Shown here piece by piece: positions 26,476-34,327 of a stretch of 64,000 nt of DNA. Both the position numbers and the translations under genes were made by a program. How positions within the stretch are numbered: position 1 is the first letter of the stretch; each line of letters starts with the position of its first letter. This DNA is from Anaerofustis stercorihominis DSM 17244 (GTDB lineage Bacteria > Bacillota > Clostridia > Eubacteriales > Anaerofustaceae): positions 459,052 to 523,051 of the forward strand of contig NZ_DS560015.1 of NCBI RefSeq assembly GCF_000154825.1. Reading direction: 5' to 3'. The notes beneath the pieces were generated by a model, which did no database searches, was not told the DNA's origin, and was given only the letters and a program-made list of their open reading frames with translations.

Positions 26476-27615
26476 TTATATTGAGTTTCTATTCGCATTT
26501 ATTATACGAGAAATGTTTTCACTTGCTCTTTGCAAATTGACATATCCCATCTCCAGCGCTTCTTTCAAACTTACAACCTCAGATAAAATCGGAACGACCG
26601 ACGTTATTCCATTATCATAAAGAGTATTCAAATCGTCTTTTATCTTCCCTGCAAAACATATAACAGGAACATTATATTTTTTACTTATTAAACCAATACC
26701 ATAAGGAGTCTTACCTAAGGAAGTTTGTCCGTCTACACACCCCTCTCCGGTAAAAACATAATCACTAGTGCTGATTTCATATTCTAAATTGTTATACTTA
26801 GATATTAAATCCACGCCTAAATTAAATTTACCATTTAAGAAGAATAAAACCGAAGCACCCATACCGCCCGCAGCACCGCTTCCTTGGATATATCTTATAT
26901 CTTTTCCGAATTGTTTAAGGATTACTTTTCCGAAATGATTTAAACTATCATCTAAAAACTCAATTTCATCAAGGCTTGCACCCTTTTGCGGTCCAAACAC
27001 ATATGAAGCTCCGTTTTTACCTATAAGCGGGTTATTTACATCACATGCGATATTAAAAGAAGTTTCTTTTATCCTTTCATCTAAATTAGATAAATCGATC
27101 CTGCTGATATCACATATCTCTTCTGCCCCTAACTTTATTTCATTACCTACACTATTTAAAAATTTGACTCCGAGAGCACACATCATTCCTATGCCGCCAT
27201 CATTGGTACCGCTGCCTCCGAGTCCGATGATTATATCTCTAAATCCTAAATCAAGAACTTTCTTAATAAGCACACCCGTACCATAAGAACTGGCTTTTAA
27301 AATATTTCTTTCTTCTTTAATAAGATAAAGCCCACAGGCAGAGGACATTTCGATTACCGCAGTTTTTTCATCTTTTAAAATACCTATAGAAGCACTTATT
27401 TTTCTGCCAAAGGGATCTACCGTATCCAAATCGATTTTTTTACCGCCGTTTCCTATAACGAAAGCATCTACGATACCTTCGCCTCCGTCCGCCATAGGTA
27501 TTTTAATTATATTGGCATCACTCGATACTTTCTTTATCCCTTTTTCCATTGCACTGCATGCATAAACGGAACTCATGCTTCCTTTGAAAGAATCGGGAGC
27601 TAAAACAAACTTCAT
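26476..27615 (-). CDS. glxK: Glycerate kinase (GarK/GlxK family)
   Basis: The enzyme phosphorylates glycerate using ATP. Translation most likely starts at MKFVLAPDSFKGS (ATG at 27613-27615), which has GGAGG 7-8 nt upstream. An in-frame ATG five codons earlier overlaps that site. The 379-aa product has the family landmarks APDSFKGSMS, PMADGGEG, GLGGSGTNDGGIGMM and GEGCVDGQTSLGKTP. It is monocistronic. Whether it yields 2- or 3-phosphoglycerate cannot be read from sequence. Confidence 0.94.
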   Translation of the reverse strand: MKFVLAPDSFKGSMSSVYACSAMEKGIKKVSSDANIIKIPMADGGEGIVDAFVIGNGGKKIDLDTVDPFGRKISASIGILKDEKTAVIEMSSACGLYLIKEERNILKASSYGTGVLIKKVLDLGFRDIIIGLGGSGTNDGGIGMMCALGVKFLNSVGNEIKLGAEEICDISRIDLSNLDERIKETSFNIACDVNNPLIGKNGASYVFGPQKGASLDEIEFLDDSLNHFGKVILKQFGKDIRYIQGSGAAGGMGASVLFFLNGKFNLGVDLISKYNNLEYEISTSDYVFTGEGCVDGQTSLGKTPYGIGLISKKYNVPVICFAGKIKDDLNTLYDNGITSVVPILSEVVSLKEALEMGYVNLQRASENISRIINANRNSI

Positions 27616-27709
27616 AAATATACCCTCCAAAAGATATTACATAGATAACTTATATATTTTTAATATCATTGACATTTAAATTCTTAATGTCCTATAGTAT
27701 AACACAGCT

Positions 27710-27915
27710 CTATTTTCTATGCCTTTTATACATTATATCAAAGTTTTTATCATTAATGGATATATCTTTAAAAGAAGTCAGCAAATCCATATATTTAAAA
27801 AAATTGTTTTATAATATTTATCGTATTCAACCCCGGTTCTTCTTCGTTATGAAAACCATCAGATGAATGTTTGAATATTTTTTCCCTTATCTAAAAAATG
27901 TTCTATATTATGATT
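27710..27915 (-). pseudogene. Decayed coding fragment, family unknown
   Basis: Minus-strand frames join into a protein-like tail if single-base shifts are allowed: a short lead (NIEHFLDKGKN), then KHSSDGFHNEEEPGLNT with INIIKQFF, then YMDLLTSFKDISI and NFDIMYKRHRK-stop. The last shift sits in a run of seven T. No start or intact frame is present. The composition is more protein-like than its surroundings. I cannot assign a family, and chance cannot be excluded. Confidence 0.35.
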
Positions 27916-28518
27916 ATTAGCATATTTTAATTAAGATAGCTAAAATCACATAAATTGATGTTAAGAGCGGGATAAAGAGAATTATCGTATTTAAAATCCA
28001 TAATTATTATGGTACCGAAGTAAAGTGAAAATCAACAGGAACTACCAAAACAACTTATATTCTTGCTGATAGTACTGAATTTAATGTATTATGTTTAGCA
28101 AAGTGCATAGAACTGAAAAAAGTAATTATATATCCGATATGAGTTGTTATTTTGATTATTCGATTAGAAATCCAAACATAATTTCAGAGGTAAACAAAAG
28201 ATAAGGATATATAGTAAGCACAATTTTATTACAAATATTTATTATTTATCCCATTTATCGTATTAAAAACCAAAATTATTCTATATTTATCTATAATATG
28301 TTTCATATATTACATAATTTAGCTTGTTTATAAATTATTTATTTAAAAATAATAAAGAATATATAACAATCATTCTTCATTAATATTTGATTAAAAATAT
28401 CCGAATTTCGGGATAAATGTTTGCTTTTAACCATAATAAGTGTTATCCTAGTAAAGAATATTGTATCCCTTGAGATTTATACTTATTAAAACTTATAAAA
28501 TACAATATTTTTTCCCTT
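27916..28518. other. Gene-poor AT-rich region
   Basis: About 600 bases without a convincing gene. A plus-strand frame at about 27980-28135 (TGTTKTTYILADS) hints at decayed coding sequence but is interrupted by stops. Confidence 0.4.
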
Positions 28519-28546
28519 CATGTAAGGTATTCATTTACCTTACATG
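28519..28546. terminator. Perfect hairpin, probable terminator
   Basis: CATGTAAGGT / ACCTTACATG (28519-28528 with 28537-28546) with an 8-nt loop and T-rich flanks. A second hairpin (AAAGGTATCAA / TTGGTACCTTT, about 28573-28602) follows. What they terminate is unclear because no intact gene lies immediately upstream on either strand. Confidence 0.5.
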
Positions 28547-28703
28547 TTTTTATTTTAAATATAAATAACTCTAAAAGGTATCAATTTTATTATTGGTACC
28601 TTTAATTATTGACCAAAAAGTAAACTTCACGATATGACATAAAATAAACATAGCTTATTATTGTATAATCAGATTTAAACAGTTCTGTGTAAAGGAGGAT
28701 TAT

Positions 28704-28991
28704 ATGGACGATAAAAGGAAAAGAAGTATAATTCACAATGTAATGAATGATATAAGTAACATCATAGGGCTTAATAATTTATTGATACTTGAAGACAATA
28801 AATCCGACCAAAAGAGAATAAAGAAAAAAATAAAGTTATATTATGAATTTATATATAAGGAATGCAGACCTATCATAGATAATAAAGAAGATATAAATGA
28901 AATTTCCACTGCATTTGAAGGCGAGTATTTAAGAGTATTTAAAAAGGCTATAGAAAATAATATCTCTAACACTGAAAATTACAAAGAGTAA
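28704..28991 (+). CDS. Small charged protein, unknown
   Basis: The 95-aa soluble protein is rich in Lys/Glu/Asp/Asn and probably helical (KKKIKLYYEFIYKECRPII, FKKAIENNI). It has a strong AGGAGG ribosome-binding site, a TATAAT box about 35 bp upstream and a terminator downstream, so it looks like a real monocistronic gene. I recognise no family; it may be lineage specific. Confidence 0.6.
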   Translation: MDDKRKRSIIHNVMNDISNIIGLNNLLILEDNKSDQKRIKKKIKLYYEFIYKECRPIIDNKEDINEISTAFEGEYLRVFKKAIENNISNTENYKE

Positions 28992-29050
28992 TGTTGGATT
29001 GGCGTTTTATTTTGTAATTAACATCTAATATTTTCAGTTTTCCAAAAATA

Positions 29051-29076
29051 AAAAGGAATGGTTTTCCATTCCTTTT
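29051..29076. terminator. Bidirectional terminator between the 95-aa gene and feoB
   Basis: AAAAGGAATGG / CCATTCCTTTT, an 11-bp perfect stem with a 4-nt loop and T runs on both strands. Confidence 0.85.
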
Positions 29077-29080
29077 TTGT

Positions 29081-31225
29081 CTATATAATTATATGATAAA
29101 TAAGATTTGTAAACATACAAAGTCCTATACCGCATACTGTCGGGAGAACAAATGCCAAAGCCGTCCATTTTAAGCTTTTGGTCTCGCTTTTAATGGTCAT
29201 TAAAGTCGTGGCACATGGAAAATGCAACAAAGTAAATATCATTACATTGACCGCAGTTAAAATAGTCCAGCCGTTTGCTATAAGTACCTTCCCTATTTCC
29301 ATAGTATTTTCTATATCCACCATAGTTCCCTTACCTAAATAACACATCAGTATTATAGGAAGCACTATTTCATTTGCGGGAAGCCCCAAAATAAACGCAG
29401 TCAGGATATAACCGTCGAGTCCCATCAGCTGAGCAAAAGGATTTAAAAATGTGGCTATATGAGTTAGTATACTTGCATTTCCTATGCCTATATTTGCCAT
29501 AAGCCATATAACTATCCCCGCAGGAGCGGCAAATACCATTGCACGCCCGAGAACGTATAATGTCCTGTCAAATATCGACCTAACCAAAATCCTTCCTATC
29601 TGAGGTTTTCTGTAAGGAGGAAGCTCCAAAGTCAATGTACTTGGCATTCCCTTTAAAACAGTCTTGGATAAAAATTTGGAAATAAACAAAGTCAGTAGTA
29701 TTCCAAGAATTATTACGAAAAGAACCGCTAAGGTAGATAGGATAGAATTCCCAAAACTAAATCCTACACCGCCTATAAATATGGAAGCTACCGCTATCAA
29801 AAACGGAAATCTGCCGTTACATGGAACAAAAGCGTTCGTTAAAATCGCTATTAGTCTTTCTCTCGTTGAATTTATTATCCTGCATCCGATCACTCCTGCA
29901 GCATTACAGCCAAATCCCATGCACATGGTGAGTGCCTGTTTACCCGACGCACAGGCCTTTTTAAAGTAATGGTCGAGATTGAATGCAATTCTCGGAAGAT
30001 ATCCGAGGTCTTCAAGAATAGTAAACAGTGGAAAGAATATTGCCATAGGAGGAAGCATAACGCTTATGACCCATGAAAGAGTATTATACATACCATCTAT
30101 CAGAACTCCTTTTAAAAAGGCGGGAGCATGAAGATAATCAAACAGTGCATACAATTTATCCCCGACATAACCGAAGAAAACGGAAAGCATTTCTGAAGGA
30201 TAATTTGCCCCGGTGATCGTTAGCCAAAATATCACTCCGAGGAACAATATCATCAGCGGGATACCAAAAGTCTTAGACGTTAGGATTTTATCAACTTTTC
30301 TGTCCCTGTCATTATAATCCCTTACTTCATATTCCAAAACATCTTCACATATTTCCTCATCGTTTTGAAGTATTTCTTCAACTACCCTGTCTCTAAAATT
30401 ATTTTTTGTTATATTATTGGTCATCAGTTTTATTTTGACCTTTTCGACTGTAGATATTATGCTTTTATTACCAAGCAAATCTATTTCAAGATAATTTTCA
30501 AGAGATTTGAGTATTTTTTCATCACCGTCTATGAGTTTAAGTGCTATCCATCTGTGCAAATATGTATTTTTGATACTTGTCTGTTTTAATTTTTCCGTTA
30601 TTTTTTCAATAGCGTCTTCTATGTGCTCGTTATATTTTATACATTTTGGATTAACTTTTATTTTATTGGTACAAACACTGTAAATAGCACTTAGTAATCT
30701 GTTTAAAGTCTTTGGACGCCTTGCGGTAACTCCTACCACAGGAACGCCCAAATACTCGCTTAACAGTTCCAGATTGATTTTTATACCTTTTTTCTTTGCT
30801 TCATCAAGCAAATTTACGCATACTATTACATTATTGGTTATTTCAAAAGTCTGAAATACCAAATTTAAATTTCTCTCCAAAGCAGTTGAGTCAACGACTA
30901 TGACCGTGACGTCTGCCTGCCCGAAACATATATAATTTCTTGCTATCTCTTCTTCTTCGGAATTAGACATCAATGAATATGTACCAGGTATATCTACGAA
31001 TAATAAGTCTTTGTCTTTGTATCTGCATTTTCCTACAGCATTGCTAACGGTCTTACCGGGCCAGTTTCCTGTGTGCTGGTGCATTCCCGTAAGAGCATTA
31101 AAGACAGTGGATTTACCTACATTCGGATTTCCAGCAAGACCTATCGTGAAATCGCAGCCTATGGCCTTTTCAAAAACATCTGCTTCCAAAACCTTAGCTC
31201 CGGTTGAGCTTGAAGTGAGCCCCAT
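29081..31225 (-). CDS. feoB: Ferrous iron transporter FeoB
   Basis: FeoB is a GTP-dependent Fe(II) uptake protein of the inner membrane. Residues 28-190 are the G domain with G1 GNPNVGKS (32-39), G3 DIPGTYSL and the Feo switch region. A helical spacer follows, then two Gate domains with about eight membrane segments (LPPMAIFFPLFTILEDLGYLPR, GCNAAGVIGCR). The 714-aa length is normal. FeoA lies 65 nt upstream in the same operon. An anaerobe would use this as its main iron importer. Confidence 0.96.
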   Translation of the reverse strand: MGLTSSSTGAKVLEADVFEKAIGCDFTIGLAGNPNVGKSTVFNALTGMHQHTGNWPGKTVSNAVGKCRYKDKDLLFVDIPGTYSLMSNSEEEEIARNYICFGQADVTVIVVDSTALERNLNLVFQTFEITNNVIVCVNLLDEAKKKGIKINLELLSEYLGVPVVGVTARRPKTLNRLLSAIYSVCTNKIKVNPKCIKYNEHIEDAIEKITEKLKQTSIKNTYLHRWIALKLIDGDEKILKSLENYLEIDLLGNKSIISTVEKVKIKLMTNNITKNNFRDRVVEEILQNDEEICEDVLEYEVRDYNDRDRKVDKILTSKTFGIPLMILFLGVIFWLTITGANYPSEMLSVFFGYVGDKLYALFDYLHAPAFLKGVLIDGMYNTLSWVISVMLPPMAIFFPLFTILEDLGYLPRIAFNLDHYFKKACASGKQALTMCMGFGCNAAGVIGCRIINSTRERLIAILTNAFVPCNGRFPFLIAVASIFIGGVGFSFGNSILSTLAVLFVIILGILLTLFISKFLSKTVLKGMPSTLTLELPPYRKPQIGRILVRSIFDRTLYVLGRAMVFAAPAGIVIWLMANIGIGNASILTHIATFLNPFAQLMGLDGYILTAFILGLPANEIVLPIILMCYLGKGTMVDIENTMEIGKVLIANGWTILTAVNVMIFTLLHFPCATTLMTIKSETKSLKWTALAFVLPTVCGIGLCMFTNLIYHIII

Positions 31226-31290
31226 AATTTCCTCCCTTTTACATTATTTAATATCATAATATGTAAAAAGCAAAAAATATGTTACAAGAA

Positions 31291-31527
31291 TTATACTTCA
31301 AATACCTCTATTTTATCAGCATCTTCTTTTCTGAATGCTATTATACTTCCTCTTATTTCGTATGCTCTGGGGTCTCCCAAAGGGCTTATGAGCACAGGTT
31401 TGATTTTGGTACCTTTTACTACACCCAAATCTAAAAATCGTCTTCTGTCGTCTCCCTCACAATTAATATCCAGAACTTTACCTAAATTTCCTATTTCAAC
31501 TTTACTTAGTACCTTTCGTTTTTCCAT
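31291..31527 (-). CDS. feoA: Ferrous iron transport protein FeoA
   Basis: The 78-aa SH3-like protein has RRRFLDLGVVKGTKIKPVLISPLGDPRAYEIRG features of FeoA, which stimulates FeoB through contact with its G domain. It is the first gene of the feoAB operon and has a good GGAGG site before the ATG. The upstream region contains the hairpin cluster at 31590-31751. Confidence 0.92.
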   Translation of the reverse strand: MEKRKVLSKVEIGNLGKVLDINCEGDDRRRFLDLGVVKGTKIKPVLISPLGDPRAYEIRGSIIAFRKEDADKIEVFEV

Positions 31528-31589
31528 TTTGCCCTCCTAGTACTTTCCATTACTATAGTATGAAACATTACTTTTTTTCGTTACAATTC

Positions 31590-31751
31590 AAGGGGAGCTA
31601 CCCCTTTCACCCTTTATAAGGGACTCTGTCCCTTAAGAACCCTGCGAATATTTTTCCGAAGCAAAAAATATTCGATAAAATGCTTTCACTCAATCGCCGT
31701 GACGGCTCTTAACGCAGTCAAATTTTCTAAAAATCTCTGCCCGAGATTTTT
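31590..31751. repeat. Cluster of five consecutive hairpins (possible intergenic repeat)
   Basis: Within 160 bp lie AAGGGG/CCCCTT (31590-31606), AAGGGAC/GTCCCTT (31618-31634), CGAATATTTTT/AAAAATATTCG (31645-31674), GCCGT/ACGGC (31696-31706) and AAAAATCTC/GAGATTTTT (31729-31751). The local GC content is higher than in the neighbouring intergenic DNA. The style resembles dispersed structured repeats in some Clostridia, but no second copy occurs in this window. Confidence 0.55.
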
Positions 31752-32125
31752 GAAATGACCGCTACCCCTACCCTTTTATACAAAAATTATATCGTTTATT
31801 AAAATTAATAGCCTTTATTAGATAATATACATGTGAATGACTTAGTACGTTTAATATCCCTTTAATCAAAGCTTTTAAGCACCGCACCCAGCGGGGTCAA
31901 TTCCATTATGTGACTATTAAAATACTTCGAAGAAAGCTTACTAAAATTTACTAAAGTAAATTTTAAATGTGTTAAACTCAATTAATAACACGAGAAGATT
32001 TGCATCATCAATATTTTCGAGTCGAACAAGCAAAATATGGCATGTTGTAAGGTGGAAATCCTACAGAAGCTATTTAAGGGAAAAAGCCCCTTAATTGTTT
32101 GTTTCTTTAAAAAGAAAACTTATAG
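31752..32125. other. Intergenic DNA with further small hairpins, no gene
   Basis: About 370 bases between the hairpin cluster and the ABC-F promoter. They contain AAAATTTACT/AGTAAATTTT (31943-31964) and TTAAGGG/CCCTTAA (32074-32094) followed by a T-rich tract. I see no coding frame with a ribosome-binding site. An untranslated RNA is possible but unsupported. Confidence 0.4.
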
Positions 32126-32154
32126 TTGACAAAAAGTAGCAATAATGATATATT
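32126..32154 (+). promoter_or_regulatory. sigma-A promoter of the ABC-F leader
   Basis: TTGACA (32126-32131), 17 nt, TATATT (32149-32154). The start point would be near 32161, giving a leader of about 250 nt before the ABC-F ATG. Confidence 0.75.
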
Positions 32155-32188
32155 CACTTTAGAAATAAAAAAGATTGGAGATGAAAGG

Positions 32189-32209
32189 ATGTTTAATTTT
32201 TCTTGCTAG
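32189..32209 (+). CDS. Six-codon leader peptide MFNFSC
   Basis: The ATG at 32189-32191 has GGAG at 32177-32180, 8 nt upstream, and the frame ends at TAG 32207-32209. The Phe-Ser-Cys-stop codons lie inside the 5' arm (32198-32207) of the leader hairpin, so a ribosome paused here would open it. Short upstream frames of this kind control several ABC-F and erm genes through antibiotic-induced stalling. That this one is translated is inference. A competing ATG at 32181 (40 codons) abuts the GGAG and is less likely. Confidence 0.6.
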   Translation: MFNFSC

Positions 32210-32385
32210 TAAAAAAGAAAACATACAAAATAATTTTATTATTGATATCTTTATTTTCGTATGTAAAAAGCAAGAAAATCATATATTCTTTCAAATCTAT
32301 TAGTCGCATATAAAATATAGGTATGATATATTTATTAAATGCCTACCTGCTATTAGACCGCAAGAATCGATTTTCTTGCGGTTTT
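32198..32385 (+). promoter_or_regulatory. Ribosome-mediated transcription attenuator of the ABC-F gene
   Basis: Hairpin A: TTTTCTTGCT (32198-32207) pairs with AGCAAGAAAA (32269-32278), and inside it ACATAC-AAAATAA (32221-32233) pairs with TTATTTT-GTATGT (32251-32264, one bulge). Terminator: ACCGCAAGAA (32357-32366) pairs with TTCTTGCGGT (32373-32382), followed by TTT. Antiterminator: GCAAGAAAATC (32270-32280) is a perfect 11-nt complement of GATTTTCTTGC (32369-32379) in the terminator. Freeing the 3' arm of hairpin A would therefore prevent termination. Confidence 0.75.
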
Positions 32386-32408
32386 ATTGATTTAAAGGAG
32401 GTAAATAT

Positions 32409-33890
32409 ATGTCACTTATAAATATAAATAATCTAACTTTCGCTTATGAAGGCACTTATGAAAATATATTCGAAAATGTAAACTTAAATATAGATTCTTC
32501 ATGGAAATTAGGACTTATAGGAAGAAACGGAAGAGGAAAAACCACTCTCTTAAATCTGCTTTTAGGTAAGTATGAATATAAAGGAACAATAAACACAAAG
32601 GTAAATTTCGAATATTTTCCCTTTGAAATAAATGATTTAAATAAACTTACAATAGAAATAGTCGAAGATATAAACCCTAACTATGAATACTGGCAGATAG
32701 CAAAGGAACTTAATTTACTCAGCGTAGATGAAGAAGTTTTATACAGACCGTTTTATACTTTAAGTAATGGTGAGAGAATAAAGATAATGCTAGCTTCATT
32801 GTTTACAAAGGAAAACAGCTTTTTACTGATCGATGAACCCACAAACCACTTGGATATGGAAGCAAGAGAAAAGCTTACCGAATATCTAAATTCCAAAAGC
32901 GGTTTTATTCTCGTATCTCACGACAGAACACTCTTGGATAACTCTGTAGACCACATAATATCCATAAATAAAAATAAGATAGATTTACAAAAAGGAAACT
33001 TTTCTTCTTATTTTACAAATAAAGAAAGAGAAGATAAATTTGAACTTACACAAAACGAAAAACTAAAAAGTGAGATATCAGAGCTTACAGAGGCCTCAAA
33101 AAGAACAACGGGTTGGTCTAATGAAGTTGAAAAAACAAAATATAATAAAAGAAACTCGGGGCTTAGACCGGACAGAGGGTTTATCGGTCATAAATCCGCA
33201 AAGATGATGCAAAGAGCAAAAGCTATAGAAAAAAGGAGAAATGCTTCAATAGAAGAAAAATCAAAGCTTCTTAAAAATATAGAGAAACAAGAAGATTTAA
33301 AAATAGTGGGAAGTGAATATCATACAAAGCTTCTTTTAAGACTTAATCATTTAAATATATATTATGATGATAAAGAAGCGGTTCATGATGTTACTTTTAA
33401 TATAAATAAAGGCGACAGAGTTATCTTAAAAGGTAAAAACGGTTCCGGTAAATCAAGTATCCTAAAACTGATTTTAGGTAAGGATATAAAATACTCGGGA
33501 GACTTATATAAAGGAAGCAGCTTAAAAATATCTTACATTTCTCAGGATACATCTTTTTTAAAGGGCACTTTCAAAGACTTCTGTTTCGATAATGGGATTG
33601 ATGAAACGATTTTTAAGACAAATCTTAGGAAATTAGATTTTGAAAGGTCGGAATTTGAAAAGAATTTGGAAGATTTAAGCTCCGGACAGAAGAAAAAGAT
33701 CCTTATAGCAAAGAGTCTTACAGAGAGAGCAAATCTTTATATATGGGATGAACCGCTGAATTTCATAGATGTGTTTTCAAGGATTCAGATTGAAGAAGTT
33801 ATCTTAAAGTACAAACCTACCATGATCATAGTTGAACACGACAAGGCTTTTATTGATAAGGTCGGAAGTAAGGTGGTTGAACTGGATTAA
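32409..33890 (+). CDS. ABC-F ribosomal protection protein, Lsa-like
   Basis: The 493-aa protein has two ABC ATPase domains and no membrane segments. Walker A1 GRNGRGKTT (38-46), signature LSNGERIKI, Walker B1 LLIDEPTNHLD; Walker A2 GKNGSGKSS (about 342), signature LSSGQKKKI, Walker B2 LYIWDEPLNFIDVFS. The N-terminus (MSLININNLTFAYEGTYENI) and linker resemble the Lsa family, whose members dislodge lincosamides, streptogramin A and pleuromutilins from the ribosome. It has a strong AGGAGG site and sits directly behind the attenuator. Resistance is likely but untested. Confidence 0.9.
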   Translation: MSLININNLTFAYEGTYENIFENVNLNIDSSWKLGLIGRNGRGKTTLLNLLLGKYEYKGTINTKVNFEYFPFEINDLNKLTIEIVEDINPNYEYWQIAKELNLLSVDEEVLYRPFYTLSNGERIKIMLASLFTKENSFLLIDEPTNHLDMEAREKLTEYLNSKSGFILVSHDRTLLDNSVDHIISINKNKIDLQKGNFSSYFTNKEREDKFELTQNEKLKSEISELTEASKRTTGWSNEVEKTKYNKRNSGLRPDRGFIGHKSAKMMQRAKAIEKRRNASIEEKSKLLKNIEKQEDLKIVGSEYHTKLLLRLNHLNIYYDDKEAVHDVTFNINKGDRVILKGKNGSGKSSILKLILGKDIKYSGDLYKGSSLKISYISQDTSFLKGTFKDFCFDNGIDETIFKTNLRKLDFERSEFEKNLEDLSSGQKKKILIAKSLTERANLYIWDEPLNFIDVFSRIQIEEVILKYKPTMIIVEHDKAFIDKVGSKVVELD

Positions 33891-33918
33891 ATAAAATAAC
33901 CATTTAATATGAATTAAA

Positions 33919-33947
33919 AAAAGCAGTAAGCATAGCTTACTGCTTTT
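33919..33947. terminator. Bidirectional terminator between ABC-F gene and ylbF
   Basis: A 13-bp stem AAAAGCAGTAAGC / GCTTACTGCTTTT with a 3-nt loop serves both convergent genes. Confidence 0.9.
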
Positions 33948-33949
33948 GA

Positions 33950-34309
33950 TTATTTACCTACCAATTCATTCAAGAACGCAAGCCCGGTATCACTTGCTTC
34001 CGCAACCGTCTTTTGGATATCTTCCATCAACCTTGCGAAATACATCTGAGCTTCCATGAATTCTTTGATATCGGTTATGTTCGAGATAGTGCTGTAAAGT
34101 ACATTGAATTCTTCCACTCTTTTTTCATCCGGCTGTTCGCCTTTCATCTGAGCAAGATAGAACTCATATTGAAAATCCATAAAATTCTTTATCATCTTTT
34201 TATGTTCTTCATTTTGGTCTACTTTTACGGCAGCATCCTTATACCTTTTGAATTCATCGCTTTCTTTGATTGCTTTTGCTAAATCATTAGCTTTGTCATA
34301 AACATTCAT
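33950..34309 (-). CDS. ylbF: YlbF/YmcA family regulator
   Basis: The 119-aa helical protein belongs to the Com_YlbF family (NVYDKANDLAKAIKESDEFKRY start; GLAFLNELVGK end). In Bacillus, YlbF with YmcA and YaaT forms a complex that directs RNase Y to mRNAs and affects competence and sporulation. Here it ends an operon that also encodes RNase J, which fits a role in RNA turnover. No YmcA or YaaT gene is in the window. Confidence 0.88.
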   Translation of the reverse strand: MNVYDKANDLAKAIKESDEFKRYKDAAVKVDQNEEHKKMIKNFMDFQYEFYLAQMKGEQPDEKRVEEFNVLYSTISNITDIKEFMEAQMYFARLMEDIQKTVAEASDTGLAFLNELVGK

Positions 34310-34327
34310 TATAATTCCTCCTATAAA

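Noticed and set aside
27669-27866. 65-codon plus-strand frame
   Set aside because: It lacks a ribosome-binding site and overlaps the minus-strand fragment that looks more protein-like.
27980-28135. P-loop ATPase remnant (TGTTKTTYILADS)
   Set aside because: The resemblance to a Walker A motif is weak and stops flank it closely.
32181-32303. 40-codon frame beginning MKGCLIFLASKK in the ABC-F leader
   Set aside because: GGAG directly abuts this ATG, leaving no spacing; the next ATG, 8 nt from GGAG, fits better. It remains a minor alternative.
32409-33890. ABC exporter ATPase
   Set aside because: Two ABC domains in one chain, no membrane segments and no adjacent permease; this is the ABC-F plan.
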